NCBI GenBank assembly: GCA_963277665.1
Contig: OY728136.1
Span: forward strand, 804,971,123-805,035,122
DNA from: Viscum album
Taxonomy: Eukaryota > Streptophyta > Magnoliopsida > Santalales > Viscaceae
Length of the DNA stretch: 64,000 nucleotides
Reading direction: 5' to 3'
The notes below the pieces were generated by a model. That model was not told the origin of the DNA. It saw only the letters and a list, made by a program, of their open reading frames with translations, and ran no database searches. Below are positions 23,400 through 37,407 of the stretch, piece after piece; positions within the stretch are counted from its first letter, which is position 1; every line of letters begins with the position of its first letter. Both the position numbers and the translations under genes were made by a program.

Positions 23400-24415
23400 T
23401 TTAGGTATGTTCCCTTGGTTATTAGGAAATTTGATTGAAGAATGTCCCTTTTCTCTACAACTGTAGCATTCAAATTTTACAGCCTCTTTCTGCCCCTTGC
23501 AATCAAGGGCATGGTGGCCTTTTTCATCACACTTGTAATAGACTCTCATTCCCTTTAGGCAAGTACGTGGGTGTTTCTTCCCATATTTACAATAGGATAG
23601 ATATTAAAATTTTACTTTATTTCCCTTATTTCCATTTCTAGAGTATTCATCAGATCTCTTCATCCCCTATTTTGCTATAAAGTCGTAAGACATAGTGAAT
23701 TTTTTTCTGTCTTGATATCACAAGAGAAAATATATTCGTATGATAAGAAGGATTATGAGAATAATTCTTGTATGATAAATGGTTTAAACCCCTCAAATAA
23801 TCGATAAATATTACTCCTGGGGTTACATATATAATCTATAGAATGACTTTCTATCATTGAAATTTTATCTTCATACTTTGCGACATTTTCATCCCGATTT
23901 TGTCTCAGACTCAGAAATTGCCTTTCCATATCCCTTTAATAGTCATGAGGAAAGTATTTTTCAATGAAAATCCCTTTAAACTCCCTCCATTATATATTTG
24001 ATACTTCATCATCTACCTGTGTGTTCTGAATAAATGACCTCTATTGATCTGTATCTCCCGTGAGGCGATAGATTTCCATGAATAATTTTTCCCTCTCTCT
24101 ACTACCCAAACCGTGAAATATTTTCTATAAGAAATTTATCCATTTCTCAGCTACAAATGGATTTGTAATCCCATCTAATTATTGTGGTTGGTGCCTCATG
24201 AAGCAGTCTAATATTGATCCTCCATATTTTGGATTAGGGTGCTGAATATGGGTAAGGTTATTATTCAAAACCATAGTGAGTTGTCCCAGTATGGTGATAA
24301 GATGATCAACATCAATTGCTTTACTAGCTCCACTATAATTAACATGAGTATGAGGTAAATCCCTACATAGATTATGGTCATTGATATAGTTTCCATTTTT
24401 TCCACTAAGAACCAT
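23400..24415 (-). pseudogene. Ty3/gypsy gag with three damaged zinc knuckles
   Basis: The likely start is the Met at 24,415 (MVLSGKNGNY), about 490 bases after the primer-binding site. The frame reaches DHLITILGQLTMVLNNN and FMRHQPQ before a stop. Further on, in shifting frames, the capsid-type gag domain is clear: NPFVAEKWINFL, EIYRLTGDTDQ, WREFKGIFIEKYFPHDY, MERQFLSLRQNRDENVAKYE. At 23,592-23,425 there are three CCHC-type knuckles in a row (CKYGKKHPRTC, YYKCDEKGHHALDC, CYSCREKGHSSIKF). Each has exactly one zinc-binding Cys replaced. Gag would form the particle and bind the RNA. This copy has several stops and shifts. Confidence 0.82.
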
Positions 24416-24902
24416 TTCTAAACAATGGAATACATTGGATTAATTTATGAATCACAATACATAATTCCAAACTTGTAAAATAGTTAACATAAATTAAAGA
24501 GTTTATGGAAAAAATCCATAATCATAAAAATGATTTCTTTGTGGATGTATATACTCATAAACCATTCATAATTGTTTTTAATGAACATGATAATTATCCT
24601 AAGCATATCCCTTGGGAGTGTCGTAACCAAGGGTTAAACATGGTTGTTGTCATGCACCAGTTCTCGTTCGAGTCTTGCTCAAAGAGGGGTATTCAATATT
24701 TACCATTAGGAATATCTGTTCTAGAGCAACATCTACATGCTCATATCCAGACATGGATGTATTGCATGGAAAACTCAAAAAAATCTCTACAATACCAAAA
24801 TTCTAAGTTGTTATTATATACTAATCCTCAATGTCAATCTTAGGTTAATGTTCTCTAATCAGAGTTTTTCTAAATTTAGCTTCCAATGATTGTACTAAAC
24901 TT

Positions 24903-24915
24903 CATCTAATATCAA
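24903..24915 (-). other. Primer-binding site, initiator tRNA-Met type (mutated)
   Basis: The minus strand reads TTGATATTAGATG directly after the LTR end. Nine of 13 bases agree with TTGGTATCAGAGC, the plant initiator tRNA-Met type site. Its position fixes the inner border of the 5' LTR and supports the minus-strand direction of the element. Confidence 0.65.
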
Positions 24916-27900
24916 TGGTAATGCACCAACCCCAGTTTCTAAGAGTCAGTGCATTATTGCATGACATTTTCATGATACAAGGAGTCATGTATCGAAAGAC
25001 CAATAATTTTATTATCTTTGGAAGTATGAGATACATTCATAAGTTTTACATTACATCATGAAATAAAAACAAAAAAAATTGTCCCCTTTTGAACACTCTT
25101 ATTTCCTTAGATGATCCCTACTGGTCAACCATTAAATACATCTTCAAATACTAGGAACAATAAAACAAAGAAAGGGATGAGCTCAGATGCTCAGAAAGGA
25201 TAACAATAGAGCAGAAACATTAATAAATAAACCAAAATATTTAAGGAAATGTATAAGAGTAATACCAATGAATTTTAAAATTAAACATCAGCAGAATTTG
25301 GAAAAGATAAAATCAAATAATGCCATTTACTTATTCACATGGATATTCAACTGGTAAAATAATCATATTAAATATCAATAGCCACTTTCATACTGATAGA
25401 ATGCATAATGCCAAACATCATAACCACATAGTCATGTCCATGTGCCATGACTACAAATAAGATTTTATCAAGGCCTTATACTAAGACACAAGTTTTTATC
25501 ATGAGACCTACCGATGCATCGAGGAGATATAGCGGGCCCCACATGTCACTTACTAATTCCAATGAATTCCTCATATGAAAATGTTTAAACATAATATACA
25601 AATTCGTATTACTACTAAAAAAATAAATGTCACCATTATATCTATAAACCCTAAATGGTATAAAAATAACACACCCACAGTCAAACATATCACAAAACCT
25701 TCAATATAATATGGATGATTGGTATCATAATAAATCAACATCAAACAAGTTTAAAATTTATCAAATTATGTGGACATAGATGAAAGTTATTTTTAAAACA
25801 CTTTGAGACAAAGATATATTTTTTCATGAAAACTTCTAAAAGTCACACAATTTAGAAAGGAAGACATTTAAAGTCAGTTTTGAATCAATTTTTCTAATAC
25901 CACTTTAATCATTTTAATAGAATTAAAATTTTATAAACATTCATTTCCATAAAAATAAATCTTTAAAAATCATTTGAATACATGGATATAAATGAGAATG
26001 ATTTAGACGAATAAATATTTAAATCATTTAAAATGATGTTTTATTAAAAATTAACTTAAAAACAATCCATTTGAAAATTATTTTATGAAACATGGACAGG
26101 TATAATAAATATGTCCTAGTAGATAATTACATAAAAACAACCTTGTAAAATAAATAGATTGTGGAATTAACCGTTATATTGTACGTTTCCTTAGTCGATG
26201 GTATGTTAACCTCTTGTATAATAGTTTAAAAATTGTTATTAAATGATAAAAGAACTATATACATAAATATTATTTCAGATATTTTCTTATAATATTGTTT
26301 TTAATAATATTTTAGTAGTATCATCGTTTTGGGTGTTAACAGATTTGTTTTCCATTATATGTTTGGTTACTTAAGCCATGTTTGTTATGGATAGGATGTA
26401 TTAGATTCATATATAGAATGATATTATGTTCATAATAATTATTTTTAAACATATAATAAAAACTATTCTTGAATTATTATGACAGGGAGGGAATCTCATT
26501 GCGTTCATGGAGACAGTAATCCGTACATACGCACGACCGACAATATTATTATATTGATGGAGAAATAGTTTGTAATAGGATGGTATATAATATATAAATA
26601 ATCATTAAAATGTTATATTTATTATTTAAATCATTTATACTCATTATTATTCCCATCCAAATAATGAATTGTTTGTATAACAAACTACACCAGGACGTGG
26701 AGACGGTAATACGTACGTACACACGTATGGCGACTTTGTCACTTATAGGATGGATAGAATATTGAATATGGTTGTACTAGTATTATAATAATATCAAATA
26801 ATGTATAAGATACTGGATTTATTATTTTATAATGAAAACAACAAAGAAATAGTATGTGGAAGATTAAACAAACAAGAAAGTGGTGATGAAATATTTAATT
26901 CTTCTTCGGGTTCTTCCTTTTGATTTGATCAAAAGGGCTCATTAGGATTGTTTATGTCCAAAGTAAGGCATCTAAGATGAAGGGAGGAATGTTGGGAGGA
27001 TATTTGGGTAGGTTTTGGCCAATTCAAATGGATTTTTATGTGTGAAATTAAGATAAAGGGAATTGCCCTTTCATAAGAGAGGTGACGGTCACTTTAGGAA
27101 AAGCTTGAAATATTATTTTATAATAAAATAATTTTTGGTTTATAAAGGATAAAAAATGAATTATTTAAATTATAAGGTAGTTATGGGTCTAAAACCTCTC
27201 AAACAATGAGTTTTAGATAGGTTTAGGTCATAATATTAACATTATATTTTAGATTTAAATCTTAGTTAAATAGTTTGACATTTACCATGACTCTTTGTAT
27301 TTTTATATTAAATGGTTAATAAACATACTATAACAAGCCAAGAGAACCACATGAGGTTCATTATAAATATATATAACATTATATAAGTCCTTTAGCAGAA
27401 CCTTAGATTTTTATAAATATTATATCAATTACTAATATAGTATTTGTTTTAGAAACTCAATTATGTCATGTTTGACACTATTTAGCATTTGATTTTTTTG
27501 AAAGCCATAAAAAATTTATCCCTTCGAATAAAATTTATTTAAAAAATTATAACCTTCCATATTAACCAAGAAAATTATTTTAATTGATAATAAGTCTCAA
27601 TTTAGATATATTTATATATTTATAATATCAATTATTTTAATATTTCATTAATAAGGTAATTACTGCATCATCATTGTGTCATAAATAAATAAAATAATTT
27701 AAGGCCTAAAAAGTATAAATAAAGTACCATTATGTAGAAAATATTTTTAGATTTATAATTAATATTTATATTCTAATTTATCTTATGTATAACCCTATAT
27801 TAAAAATGGTTTAGTTATTAAACATTGAATTTAACTCTTTTAACTCTTACTTAAATAAAATAATAATAAATGTTCTAATCTAATACATGTGGACCAAAGA

Positions 27901-28253
27901 GGTTCATATTTTATACCTAAGGTTGTTTTTGGTCAAATTATACTTATCCAATATAATTATGACATGTTTTATGGTAATTATGATATCATTATACCTTTAA
28001 TTACTCTATTACTTTGAACCATGGTAAATAAAATTCAAAAGTTCATATTCACCAAAAATTATGTTTATCTTATTAAAACACATTTTACATACTGATATTG
28101 ACCTTATCTCTTCGATTTCTAGAATTAAACTCACAAAAGTGGTAAAATTAACTTTTATACAAATTTTCAAATTCTCATAAAAGGCGGGTAAAAGATGTTA
28201 AAATGTTTGATAAAATTTTATATATCTAAACTTTTTATAAAATGACTCCAATG
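24916..28253 (-). repeat. 5' LTR of the minus-strand gypsy element, outer end lost
   Basis: It aligns along its whole length with 14,859-18,203. The match stops at ACTCCAATG (28,243-28,253), the place where the LINE entered the partner LTR. The last 350 or so bases of the LTR (its U3 start) have no counterpart here. The paired motif lies at 26,509 and 26,698. Just after the break the site is repeated (ACTCCCAATGTAATTTT at about 28,268-28,284), so a local rearrangement happened here. Confidence 0.85.
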
Positions 28254-29650
28254 TAATTTTCGACCCAACTCCCAATGTAATTTTATATATATAAACCTTC
28301 ATTTTTTATCTTATTAATCCATATCCCAAAATAATTTTATTAAAAACATATACTATATAATATATAAATATGGTTTTTTTGTGTGAGTTTATTTATATAG
28401 AGATAATAATATATTTTCCAAATAAAGATTAGCTTTTTTTAACTCATTAGTAAATCATAAGACTACCAAACTTGTGGATATTGTGTAATAAATGAATAAA
28501 AAATAAATGAATTTGAGTATGGTCACCATTATATGAGTGTTATTTTTATATTATAATACGATATAGTAGGATGTGTGTTGTTTCATAAGTCTTTACCCCA
28601 TAAAAATACAAAATATACTAATAATAATAAAAATTATAATTATTAGTACTTTTGATATGCGAATACTGCCCATGTAAGTTATATAGGGAACCTTTTGCAC
28701 ACATATAGATCAGATGGTCTATCAATTGAATGAAACTATTTCCAATAAATTAAATTGGGGGGGGGGGCTTTTCAAAGAATAAGTTTTCTGACATGTTTTA
28801 TTATAGAAGTCCATTCACAACTTGTGGATACAAGTGGTCCATGGTGATGATCGATGACACTGGATGGTGGGGGATCATGATATCTATATGGGATGAGTTA
28901 AGGGACAACATAGGTTGATTTGTTCAAGTAATATAGGGAGAATATACACTTGTATAAAAATAAATTTTATCAGATCTAAATTTGAGTTTTGTTAGAACTA
29001 AAATTTTACATACCTGTTAAGAGACTGAAAATAGGGTAGTTTTTATCAGAACTAAAACAGAAATGATAAAAGATAACATTTTTACTGATTTTTATGGACT
29101 ATATGTGGTCATTTTAAGAGTATTATTTTATCACTGAAAATGGGTGACTTTTTTAGTACAAATAATAGCACTAATAAAACCCTAATGTATACTACATTGT
29201 TTCTATATAATTCGGTAGAAGTTCTAAATCAAGCCTAAAACATTATACAAACGTAAAAAAAATATTTCAAAAAATTATAATAAAAAAATTTTACAATACA
29301 AATTTTACATGAAAGAAACCCATAGTTAAAATATTTTAAATAAACACAACTAATGATCAACAGATTAAATTTCAACATATTAAACAAAAAAACATAAAAA
29401 AAACCATTACATTGTCATATTTTTGAATTTAAATTGTACCATTATATAAACCAAAATATCACCTAAAATAAATTTAGTACATCACAATTAATTACTTTTA
29501 AAATTTATTTATAGTAGAATACAATTATAACCCATACAAAACAAAAACAGTCATAACATGATTTATCACATGATATTTTAATCATCAAAAAAAATTCTCT
29601 ATGAAAAAAAATGTTTTTCTTAGTAATCATAAAAAAAATAAATTAACATA
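28254..29650. other. AT-rich interval without recognised content
   Basis: No gene or clear element is seen. It holds an 11-base run of G at 28,757-28,767, unusual in such AT-rich DNA. Three short near-repeats of TTATCAGAACTAAA type lie at about 28,967, 28,987 and 29,040. Frames are all closed. Confidence 0.5.
28757..28767. repeat. Homopolymer G tract (11 bases)
   Basis: Eleven G in a row within sequence that is about three quarters A and T. It could be a replication-slippage product or a sequencing or assembly artefact. Confidence 0.8.
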
Positions 29651-32600
29651 TAATTGTAAGATTATATAATCCGTGGAGAATTTAAAATGAAAATTTCAAT
29701 CATAATATACAATTCAGCTATATGATTCATATCTGGTTGGTTCATATAAATCAATAATGAATCAAAGATAATTTTTCTATTTTTTTACACAATTCCAATA
29801 ATATTTTGGTTTTTATGAACCCTATATAGATGAATTTAAATTAATTAATTAATTTTCATAATATAGAATCATTTTTTATATTATATAATAAAATCAATCA
29901 TTAATATTAATGTGAATTTGATTCATACAGATCAAAAATTATTTAAGTATATATTTATTAATTTTTAACATTAATATAAACTCATCATTAGGATTTCATA
30001 ACCTTTATAAGAGATATGTCATTTCAAGAAAAAAATGGTGACATGGTAATTTGGATTGTATAGAGAAATTCGTGAATCATATTGATGTATAGAAAATTCA
30101 TATAGATCTATAATTATTTTGGGATTGTTGTGCTATATTTTTAGAAAACGTATAACATTTTTCTAAATTTTTCCCATTTAAATGATCTAACACTATAATA
30201 AAATTTTGATGTTAAAAGGACACTTTAAAATATAACTAGAATGTTAGGTATGTGATTCATGTCTTCTTGATTCCTACAGAAAAAACAAACTCTAAAATAA
30301 TTATCCAGATTTTCAACAACAATACGTGCTTGTTTTCAAAGTTATGAACCCCATTAATGTGTTTTTAATTTATCAATTATTCTTAAAGATATTAAAACAC
30401 AATTTTCTTCATAATATTAAATATGAGAATATGATAAATGCATGGATGATTCTTAGGGATTAAAAATTATTCATGGACCATTTTTATTTTTTCCCACTAA
30501 TATAATCTTTTCCTCATAGTTATGACTCCTTTCTAGGTGATATTTTATTTTTCCAAAAATACAATGGTGAAATTGTTCCTTGGAATATATCGAGAAATAT
30601 AGGTATTAGATTGAAATATAGTTAAATATTACAGATCAATAATATTTTCTATATCCCCATACAATGTTTTCATGCTAATGTAAAAAATATTGCTTAGTTT
30701 TGATACCTAATGGGTGAAAAAAATATTTAATTATAATATTAAGGTCAAAAGAAACATTTGATCATAGTAAATATTTTTTTAACAAAATTTACGTGTTTCT
30801 TACTCATATAAATTAGAATTTCTTGAATATCATTATTTAAATTTTTTGTAATAATAAAATATTTTTTCTCAATTATTACTTATACATAGGTGATTTTTCA
30901 TTTTCTAATATTTCCTAGAAGTATAAAAACATAATTCCACAATACCAAGAAATCCATATATCATATTGATGAGATGCCATTTCATATGAATCACAAATTA
31001 CCAAATAATCATTTTCCTATTTCAATTCAATTCCCAAAAAACTTTTTTTCTTTAGAACCCTTGAGGTGGGTTATGTAATTTTTGAAAAACAAAAACATGT
31101 AATTGTACTTGCGATCATACTGAGTAATATGATCATTGGATTGATGGTTTATTGATTCATATATATAAAAAATGACCTAATGATCAATATACAAGGATTT
31201 CTTGTATATTGAAGGTAATATTATATGGTTAGGAACCTTGATGGATGATATTTAATTTTAAAAAAGTCCAAATTCAAAATTGTAATTTGTTTCAGAATGA
31301 GAAATTCAAGCATCTGATTAATAATTGATTTATTCTTATAGATAAAAGGGGAAAAATAAATTTCATATGTTTTATTTTCAATCGATGGATGTTCAATTTT
31401 TTTTAAACCTTGTAGGGTGATATTTAATTTAATTAAATAAATAAAGGTGAAAACGTACATTGAATTATATCATGATATTAGAGTATATGGTAAATGTGTT
31501 GTCATTTATGAAAAATTGAAAAATTTCCCAAATATCACTCTCTACTAATTCCATGAAAAAATTAAGTCATTTTAATGTTTCCAACAAAAATAGTAATATT
31601 GGATCCATGAAAAACAATATTAATATTGAATGTAACAATAAATTATGTAGAAAAATTATGGTATTTGATTAATGTGTGGTTAATTCCATTAAATGTGAAA
31701 AAAATCCATATTTCTGATACCAATCATGTTTTTTCTCATATATGACTCCTATAGATGTGATTTTTATTTTATTAATTAGTGTGAAAAATATGATGTCATA
31801 CATTTCATCACAATGGGAAATATGGGAGATAGATTGTAAGGGGGTTGATTCTTATGGACAAAAAATTATTCAATGATCATTTTACTATATTTTAACATAA
31901 TTTCAAAATCCTATTCTGAGTTTTAACCTTTAATGGGTGAATAGGAATAAAATGGTGAAATGATATATTGAATCATATTGATAAATCTATAGATAAAATT
32001 AATGTGAATATAATTCATATAGGGAGAAAATTATTTATGGACCATCATTATCTGTTCACAAATTATTTGTAACTTGTTTACTTAGTTTTGAAAAAATTTA
32101 GTGATATGGAACATTTATAACAACATGAATTACATACATATTTTTTGATAATATTAAGAAATTAAGGTAATAAATTTATTTGATTTTGGTTTGTATATGT
32201 CAAAAATGACACAAATATCATTATACATAGTTTCATGATAAACAGAAATTGTTTACTTTTTTTCAATCATAGAACTGGTGACTTGTCATTTAGAAATATG
32301 TGATAACAAAATAAATGTGTGATTCAATTATATCGGGAAATATATGAATCTGATTAATGTTTGTTTAATTCTCATGGGTCATAAATGATTTAAGGATTTT
32401 TTTTCTATGTTTTTACATCAATATATGATTGTTTACATTATTTTAACTACTTTATGGGTGAATGGAAGGATTAAAAATAATAAAATGAGAAATTTAATGT
32501 TGGATCAATCCAGTAATTCATATATTCAAATTAAAGCATGAATAATTACTCTAAATAAAACATATCATAATTATCATTACCCTATGTTTCTATTTTAATA

Positions 32601-32700
32601 AAAGATCAATTTTACAGTTTATTCCCCTATTACATAATGTACTACTTTAAAAACAACATTAATGTTAAATTATACATTATATTATGTTGATGAAATCAAC
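29650..32700. repeat. Ancient ~175-bp satellite array, about 17 monomers
   Basis: The block TTGATTCATATAGATCAAAA followed by ATTATTCAAGGATCATTTT recurs in register near 29,738, 29,920, 30,088, 30,268, 30,448, 30,618, 30,797, 30,983, 31,150, 31,327, 31,500, 31,680, 31,845, 32,010, 32,187, 32,365 and 32,540. Steps are 165-186 (mean about 175). A second block, TATGAACCTTxxTGGGTGAT, keeps the same phase (29,820, 29,999, 30,344, 30,522, 30,697, 30,880, 31,057, 31,233, 31,400, 31,742, 31,925, 32,268, 32,452), as does ATCATATTGAGAAATAT between them. Neighbouring monomers are strongly diverged, so the array is old and no longer homogenised. The open frame at 31,221-31,460 is inside it and not a gene. 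Confidence 0.85.
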
Positions 32701-35700
32701 CGAATTTATAAAAAATAATAACATAATAACATATTTAATTTGGAATCACATCATCATGATATCTTCAGATTTCATGATATCATGTAGTTGGACAACTCCA
32801 TTATAAAAAAATATATTATTATTTTTACTATATAGTATATTAGATAACCAAATAATACTGTAAAAATATATATAAACAATCTATTAATAAATATTTTATT
32901 TTTACATTTAATTACATTCAAAAAAGAATTAGTATGAAGGATTGTCTACAGATGTAATATTCTATCTTCCATAAATTTATAAATGAAATATAAAAAATTA
33001 TTATTATTTTTTTTATTTTTATAGTAATGTTTCATTAAGAAAAAATTATATTTTCCATGAATTTAATTATATATTTAAATATATTTATATATATCATAAT
33101 TTGAATAAATTTATAGAAATATATAGGGTTATGGTGCTTATTCACTTACCATATAAATTTTTTTAAAAAAAATTCAGATATCCTTATATAATAACAAATT
33201 CCTAGTAAATCATAATGGTTGACACATAATTTTATGTTTATATATATAATGATAAAAATGATGAATTATAAATTTATAATAGTTCTAATAAGTGGATTGT
33301 TTTTTTGATGTCAAAGCATTGAATCCAAAAAATAAACCAATAGTGTATCTGAATTGACTAAATTGATCATCAATTCCTCCCTGAATACCAAAATTGAATA
33401 TTTAATGAAAAATATATAAATATATTATTTTGGATTAGATTTTATATTTTCAACACTAAATTTTAAGAATTATGAATAATTTTTTACTTTTATTATTTGA
33501 TCAAATGTTATGGGAAATTATTTTTTTTCAATTTCTTATTTATCCAATGTATTTTTCACATAGAAATAATAGAATGACCAATGTGCCCCAGTCTTTCTTC
33601 ACATGATTTTCTCATTATATATTATTGATGTATATTCCTTTATAAATTATTCATTGTTTTTAACCATAATTAATATAAAAAACCATTTAATTCTAAAAAA
33701 TATTATCAAAATGTGGTTCTCTATATATTAACATTTACGATTCCCAATCATTAACTATTGGATATTTTACTTATACGTTTATGAATAATCAATTCTACAA
33801 TGAACAATCCTACATTTTTTTAATTTATTTTTATCATTGTAAATATTTTCAACTTTGAATGTTTTATCCGAAAATAACTACAAATCTTAATAATTGATGT
33901 AATATAATTGGTTGTGGGGAAATGTAATCTCAATATGCCCTTTTAATTTTCTTGATATTTTATATTATAGTGATTACATCATCATTTTTCCAATGTATTT
34001 CTCTAAATTAAAACATAAACGTCATTTTAGTCCTATATTATAAAATTTTAAAGTATTTCGATTTTAAAAAAAAATTAAGGACATAAAAATTTATAATCAT
34101 TTATATTTGTATTACTAAAGAACCATTATAAAAATTATCCAATATCATGTTTGGACATAGAAAAATATAAATCATTAGTGGGAACATTTATTTTGTCACT
34201 AAACACATGAGTTACATGACTCAAAACTATCTCATGATATTTATGGTGTTATTGTTTTTTTAACACATTTCATTATATATTGCATCATGTACCACTCATA
34301 ATAAGTTTTTGGGAGGCTGTTGATTGAAATACATAATTTTCTATTTCTCCCAATAGAAAATTATCAATAGAATGTTATCATTGGTTAGTTTATTGAATAT
34401 TTCCTAAAAATATAATATGGATACTTATTACATTTGGTAAGGATAGAGGTTGATGGAATTGGATTGCCTCAAAATTATGGGGTAAGGGACATCATTTAGT
34501 GGTAGATGGTATTTTTGTGTGTTCTATTTGTCCATTTTTATATACTAATTCATTCAACTTGAGATAAAAATAGTTCTATTTAGAGAATCAATTTTTTCCT
34601 TAAGTATTTTTGTTATGTCAAATATATCACACTATAAAATTTATTTTAAAAAATATGATCTAGTTCACACTCTAAAACTGGAAACATTAACTTATCAGTA
34701 TTATTCTTGCTGATGTAATGATACTGTATATAGTCTATATTCTGGTATGGTCAATGATGTCTCTATTATTTAAATATAAAAATTAAAATATGACCACAAG
34801 TTTATATTTTTATGTAATGTTTTTATAATGTATAATAACAGAAAATAATTTCATACTTATAAATCATTTCCATTAAAATTGTATGTTTTTTACTACGGTT
34901 TTTCTATATTTAATTATTCAATCATCATTCCATAAAACATGGAATGGGATAAAATTTTATCTATATTTTGATACATAAATATTTTTATAGAAAAATAAAG
35001 ATAAATATGTTCATTTTTTGACACCATATAAAAATACTATAGATATAAAATAAATAAATTTTTTTCATGAAATATTGACCCAATCCTTTCTTATATGCAA
35101 GGGTATGTTGGATTTAATGCAAATTATTATTTTAAAAAGTCCTTTATAGTTTTATAATTTATAAATTCTCGTTAAAATTATGAAAAAATCATATTTTTGT
35201 CATTATTTCTAAATGAGAAAGTGAAATCATCAATATAACTAATTTTTTAGACAAAGATCATGATGATGATATTTCTATAAAAAATTAATAATTAAGGATT
35301 TAAATGTAATTATAAAATATTAGACACCATGAGTTTCTTGGATGAATACCCCAAGAAGATAATCTATAGTACATATTAATTATATATCATGAGTAGATCA
35401 TAACGATTCCCTCTATTATGTTATTTAGATCTCATATGATAATGAAATTAATAAATTGAGTTTAAAAAATAAGTGTCCATGTGTTATATTTGATGAATAC
35501 ATTGATAATTGTGATACCCATTATTTTTATGGGACATACCATCAGGATTATATTTATGATGAATTATATTGACTCGTTATCCTACACAATATGAAATATT
35601 TATTACATTATTTAATACAGTGAACATATAATAATAGTTATTGAATATTACAGGGTGACAAATAAAAATATAATTTTTTCTTGTTTTATATGATCTGATT

Positions 35701-37400
35701 ATTAAATTAAAAGAATGATATTTTTATACTAATATTATAAAATAGGTAGATTTACCATGGATACGATGTGAAATTGATACGGTAATAAGGTTAACCTAAA
35801 TATATTGATGATGAGAAGTTCTGTTATGATTCTATTTAGCATTAAATTTTATCTCCTTGTTATTTCATTAAAATAGTGAAGTGCACTTATAGTTTAGTTA
35901 TTAATTTAATAAAATATTATTTTATGTTTAATAATATAGGTTTGGAAGTATTTAAATTAATAATGGAAACTATTAATATGTTTTTTAGATAGTTATTTGA
36001 AAATAGATTATTGACTTATAGATTTTTCATATAAGTGTAGTTCATTTTTGGTGATGTTGTAGAATAAAATTTATGATTTAAGGATTATGTTTCTAAAATT
36101 AAATTTAGACATAGTTAGTGATTTGGGTTGTGTTAGTGTATTTGGGTAGTCGTTTGGATGATTTATCCAATTTATATTGTTATGAACATGATGGATGGAG
36201 TGTCAGGAAAATATGTTATTATAAATATTATTTTATGATTAAGGAAATGTGGTTTTTACTATTATGGTATATTTCGTTGTTAAATTTTGTATATAGTATA
36301 AATGTGATATTAACTATAATTTAGTTATTTTTTTACCTAAGTAATATTCATTTTAATTATTAGGTATTTAAAAAGAGAGATAATATTCCATGGTTTGATC
36401 CAACATATATTTCCAATATGAAAAATGAATAATATTCTTATTGAGATCTCCCACACCTGTAATTATTATAATAAATTTTATATAGATTTAGTTGATATAT
36501 GGATTCTAAATTTCGTTCAGAAATTTTAATTATATTCATTATTTTTATTGGAAACCATATTTGGCATGGTTTTGATAGTGGGATTATAATAATACATTAT
36601 ATGTTAGTAGAAAAATAGTTACTGGTTTGTGTGAGATAGCATGCGGGGTCCATTGAATATATTTTTTGCTGTATTTAGTTAGGTTATATATATTTTTTTA
36701 TTTTTTGAGTGATGGTAGTGGAGAGCATAAAAAAACTATTATAAACTATAAAAATAAATAAGTGTAAACTTTTTGAATGATCAAAACTCATTTATAACAT
36801 CCTATGAGGGTTAAATGATGAGAATATTTTCAACTTATGTGTCACGTATTTTACCCTGGGTTGTTTTTATTTATTATTAAAAGGTTATGTATTTTTAATT
36901 TATATATTAATTATTGTTCATCAAAAATATTTTATTTTTTGTATATTCGATGTAGAATAACTATTATGTATGTGGATATACTAAACATTATATTTTCATA
37001 CATGATTTTAATATTTTTTTAAAAGAGGAATATGGAAGAATTAGTTTAATTATTGAGGTTGATATGAGGATATTTTTTCATAGTTCTCACTTATTTGACC
37101 CCTAATGTATATATGTTTTTCTAGATTATATACAAGTTGAGATTTAGTGATTTTTCTTTCATACTTGTATATATATTGTGTATTGATTATTTATTATAAC
37201 ATCATACACATAGACTATTTATTTTAGTTAATTTATGTTGTTGAACTATTAATAGATTGTTTTTTATTTATTATAGTATTTTTGTGTACAGTATAGGGTA
37301 ATAGTCTCCAAATGTGATATTTAAACACTCAATGCTAGTCACCATATAATGGGTTTTTAGAATCACACATCAGTGGTCAAAATCAAGCTTAACACTAATC
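32700..37400. other. Very AT-rich interval without recognised genes
   Basis: No family motif is found in any frame. Short open frames at 36,118-36,324 and 36,837-37,022 are composed mostly of residues encoded by A/T-rich codons (I, L, Y, F, N) and look like chance. If the primer-binding-like site at 37,408 is real, the part just before it could be a decayed LTR, but no second copy is in the window. Confidence 0.4.
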
Positions 37401-37407
37401 TAACAAA

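Larger units (their letters stand above)
14859..28253 (-). mobile_element. Ty3/gypsy LTR retrotransposon with nested LINE and SINE-like insertions
   Basis: The element reads on the minus strand, from its 5' LTR at the right to its 3' LTR at the left. Order of parts: 5' LTR 28,253-24,916 (outer end lost); a primer-binding site like initiator tRNA-Met at 24,915-24,903; gag; protease; RT; RNase H; integrase; a polypurine tract at about 19,252-19,240; 3' LTR 19,239-14,859. The order protease-RT-RNase H-integrase is that of Ty3/gypsy. The polyprotein is full of stops and frameshifts, and active-site residues are lost in protease, RT and integrase. The two LTRs differ clearly (roughly 80-85% by eye), so the insertion is old. 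The 3' LTR holds a LINE and the RT holds a SINE-like element; both are therefore younger. Confidence 0.9.

Noticed and set aside
24505..24843. 112-codon plus-strand frame
   Set aside because: It is antisense to the leader and gag start of the minus-strand gypsy element and has no recognisable domain.
29650..32700. CRISPR-like regular repeats
   Set aside because: The repeats are whole ~175-base diverged monomers without short identical repeats and unique spacers, in an evidently plant sequence.
36118..37022. Plus-strand frames rich in I, L, Y and F as membrane proteins
   Set aside because: AT-rich codons give hydrophobic-looking peptides by chance; no start context or family match.
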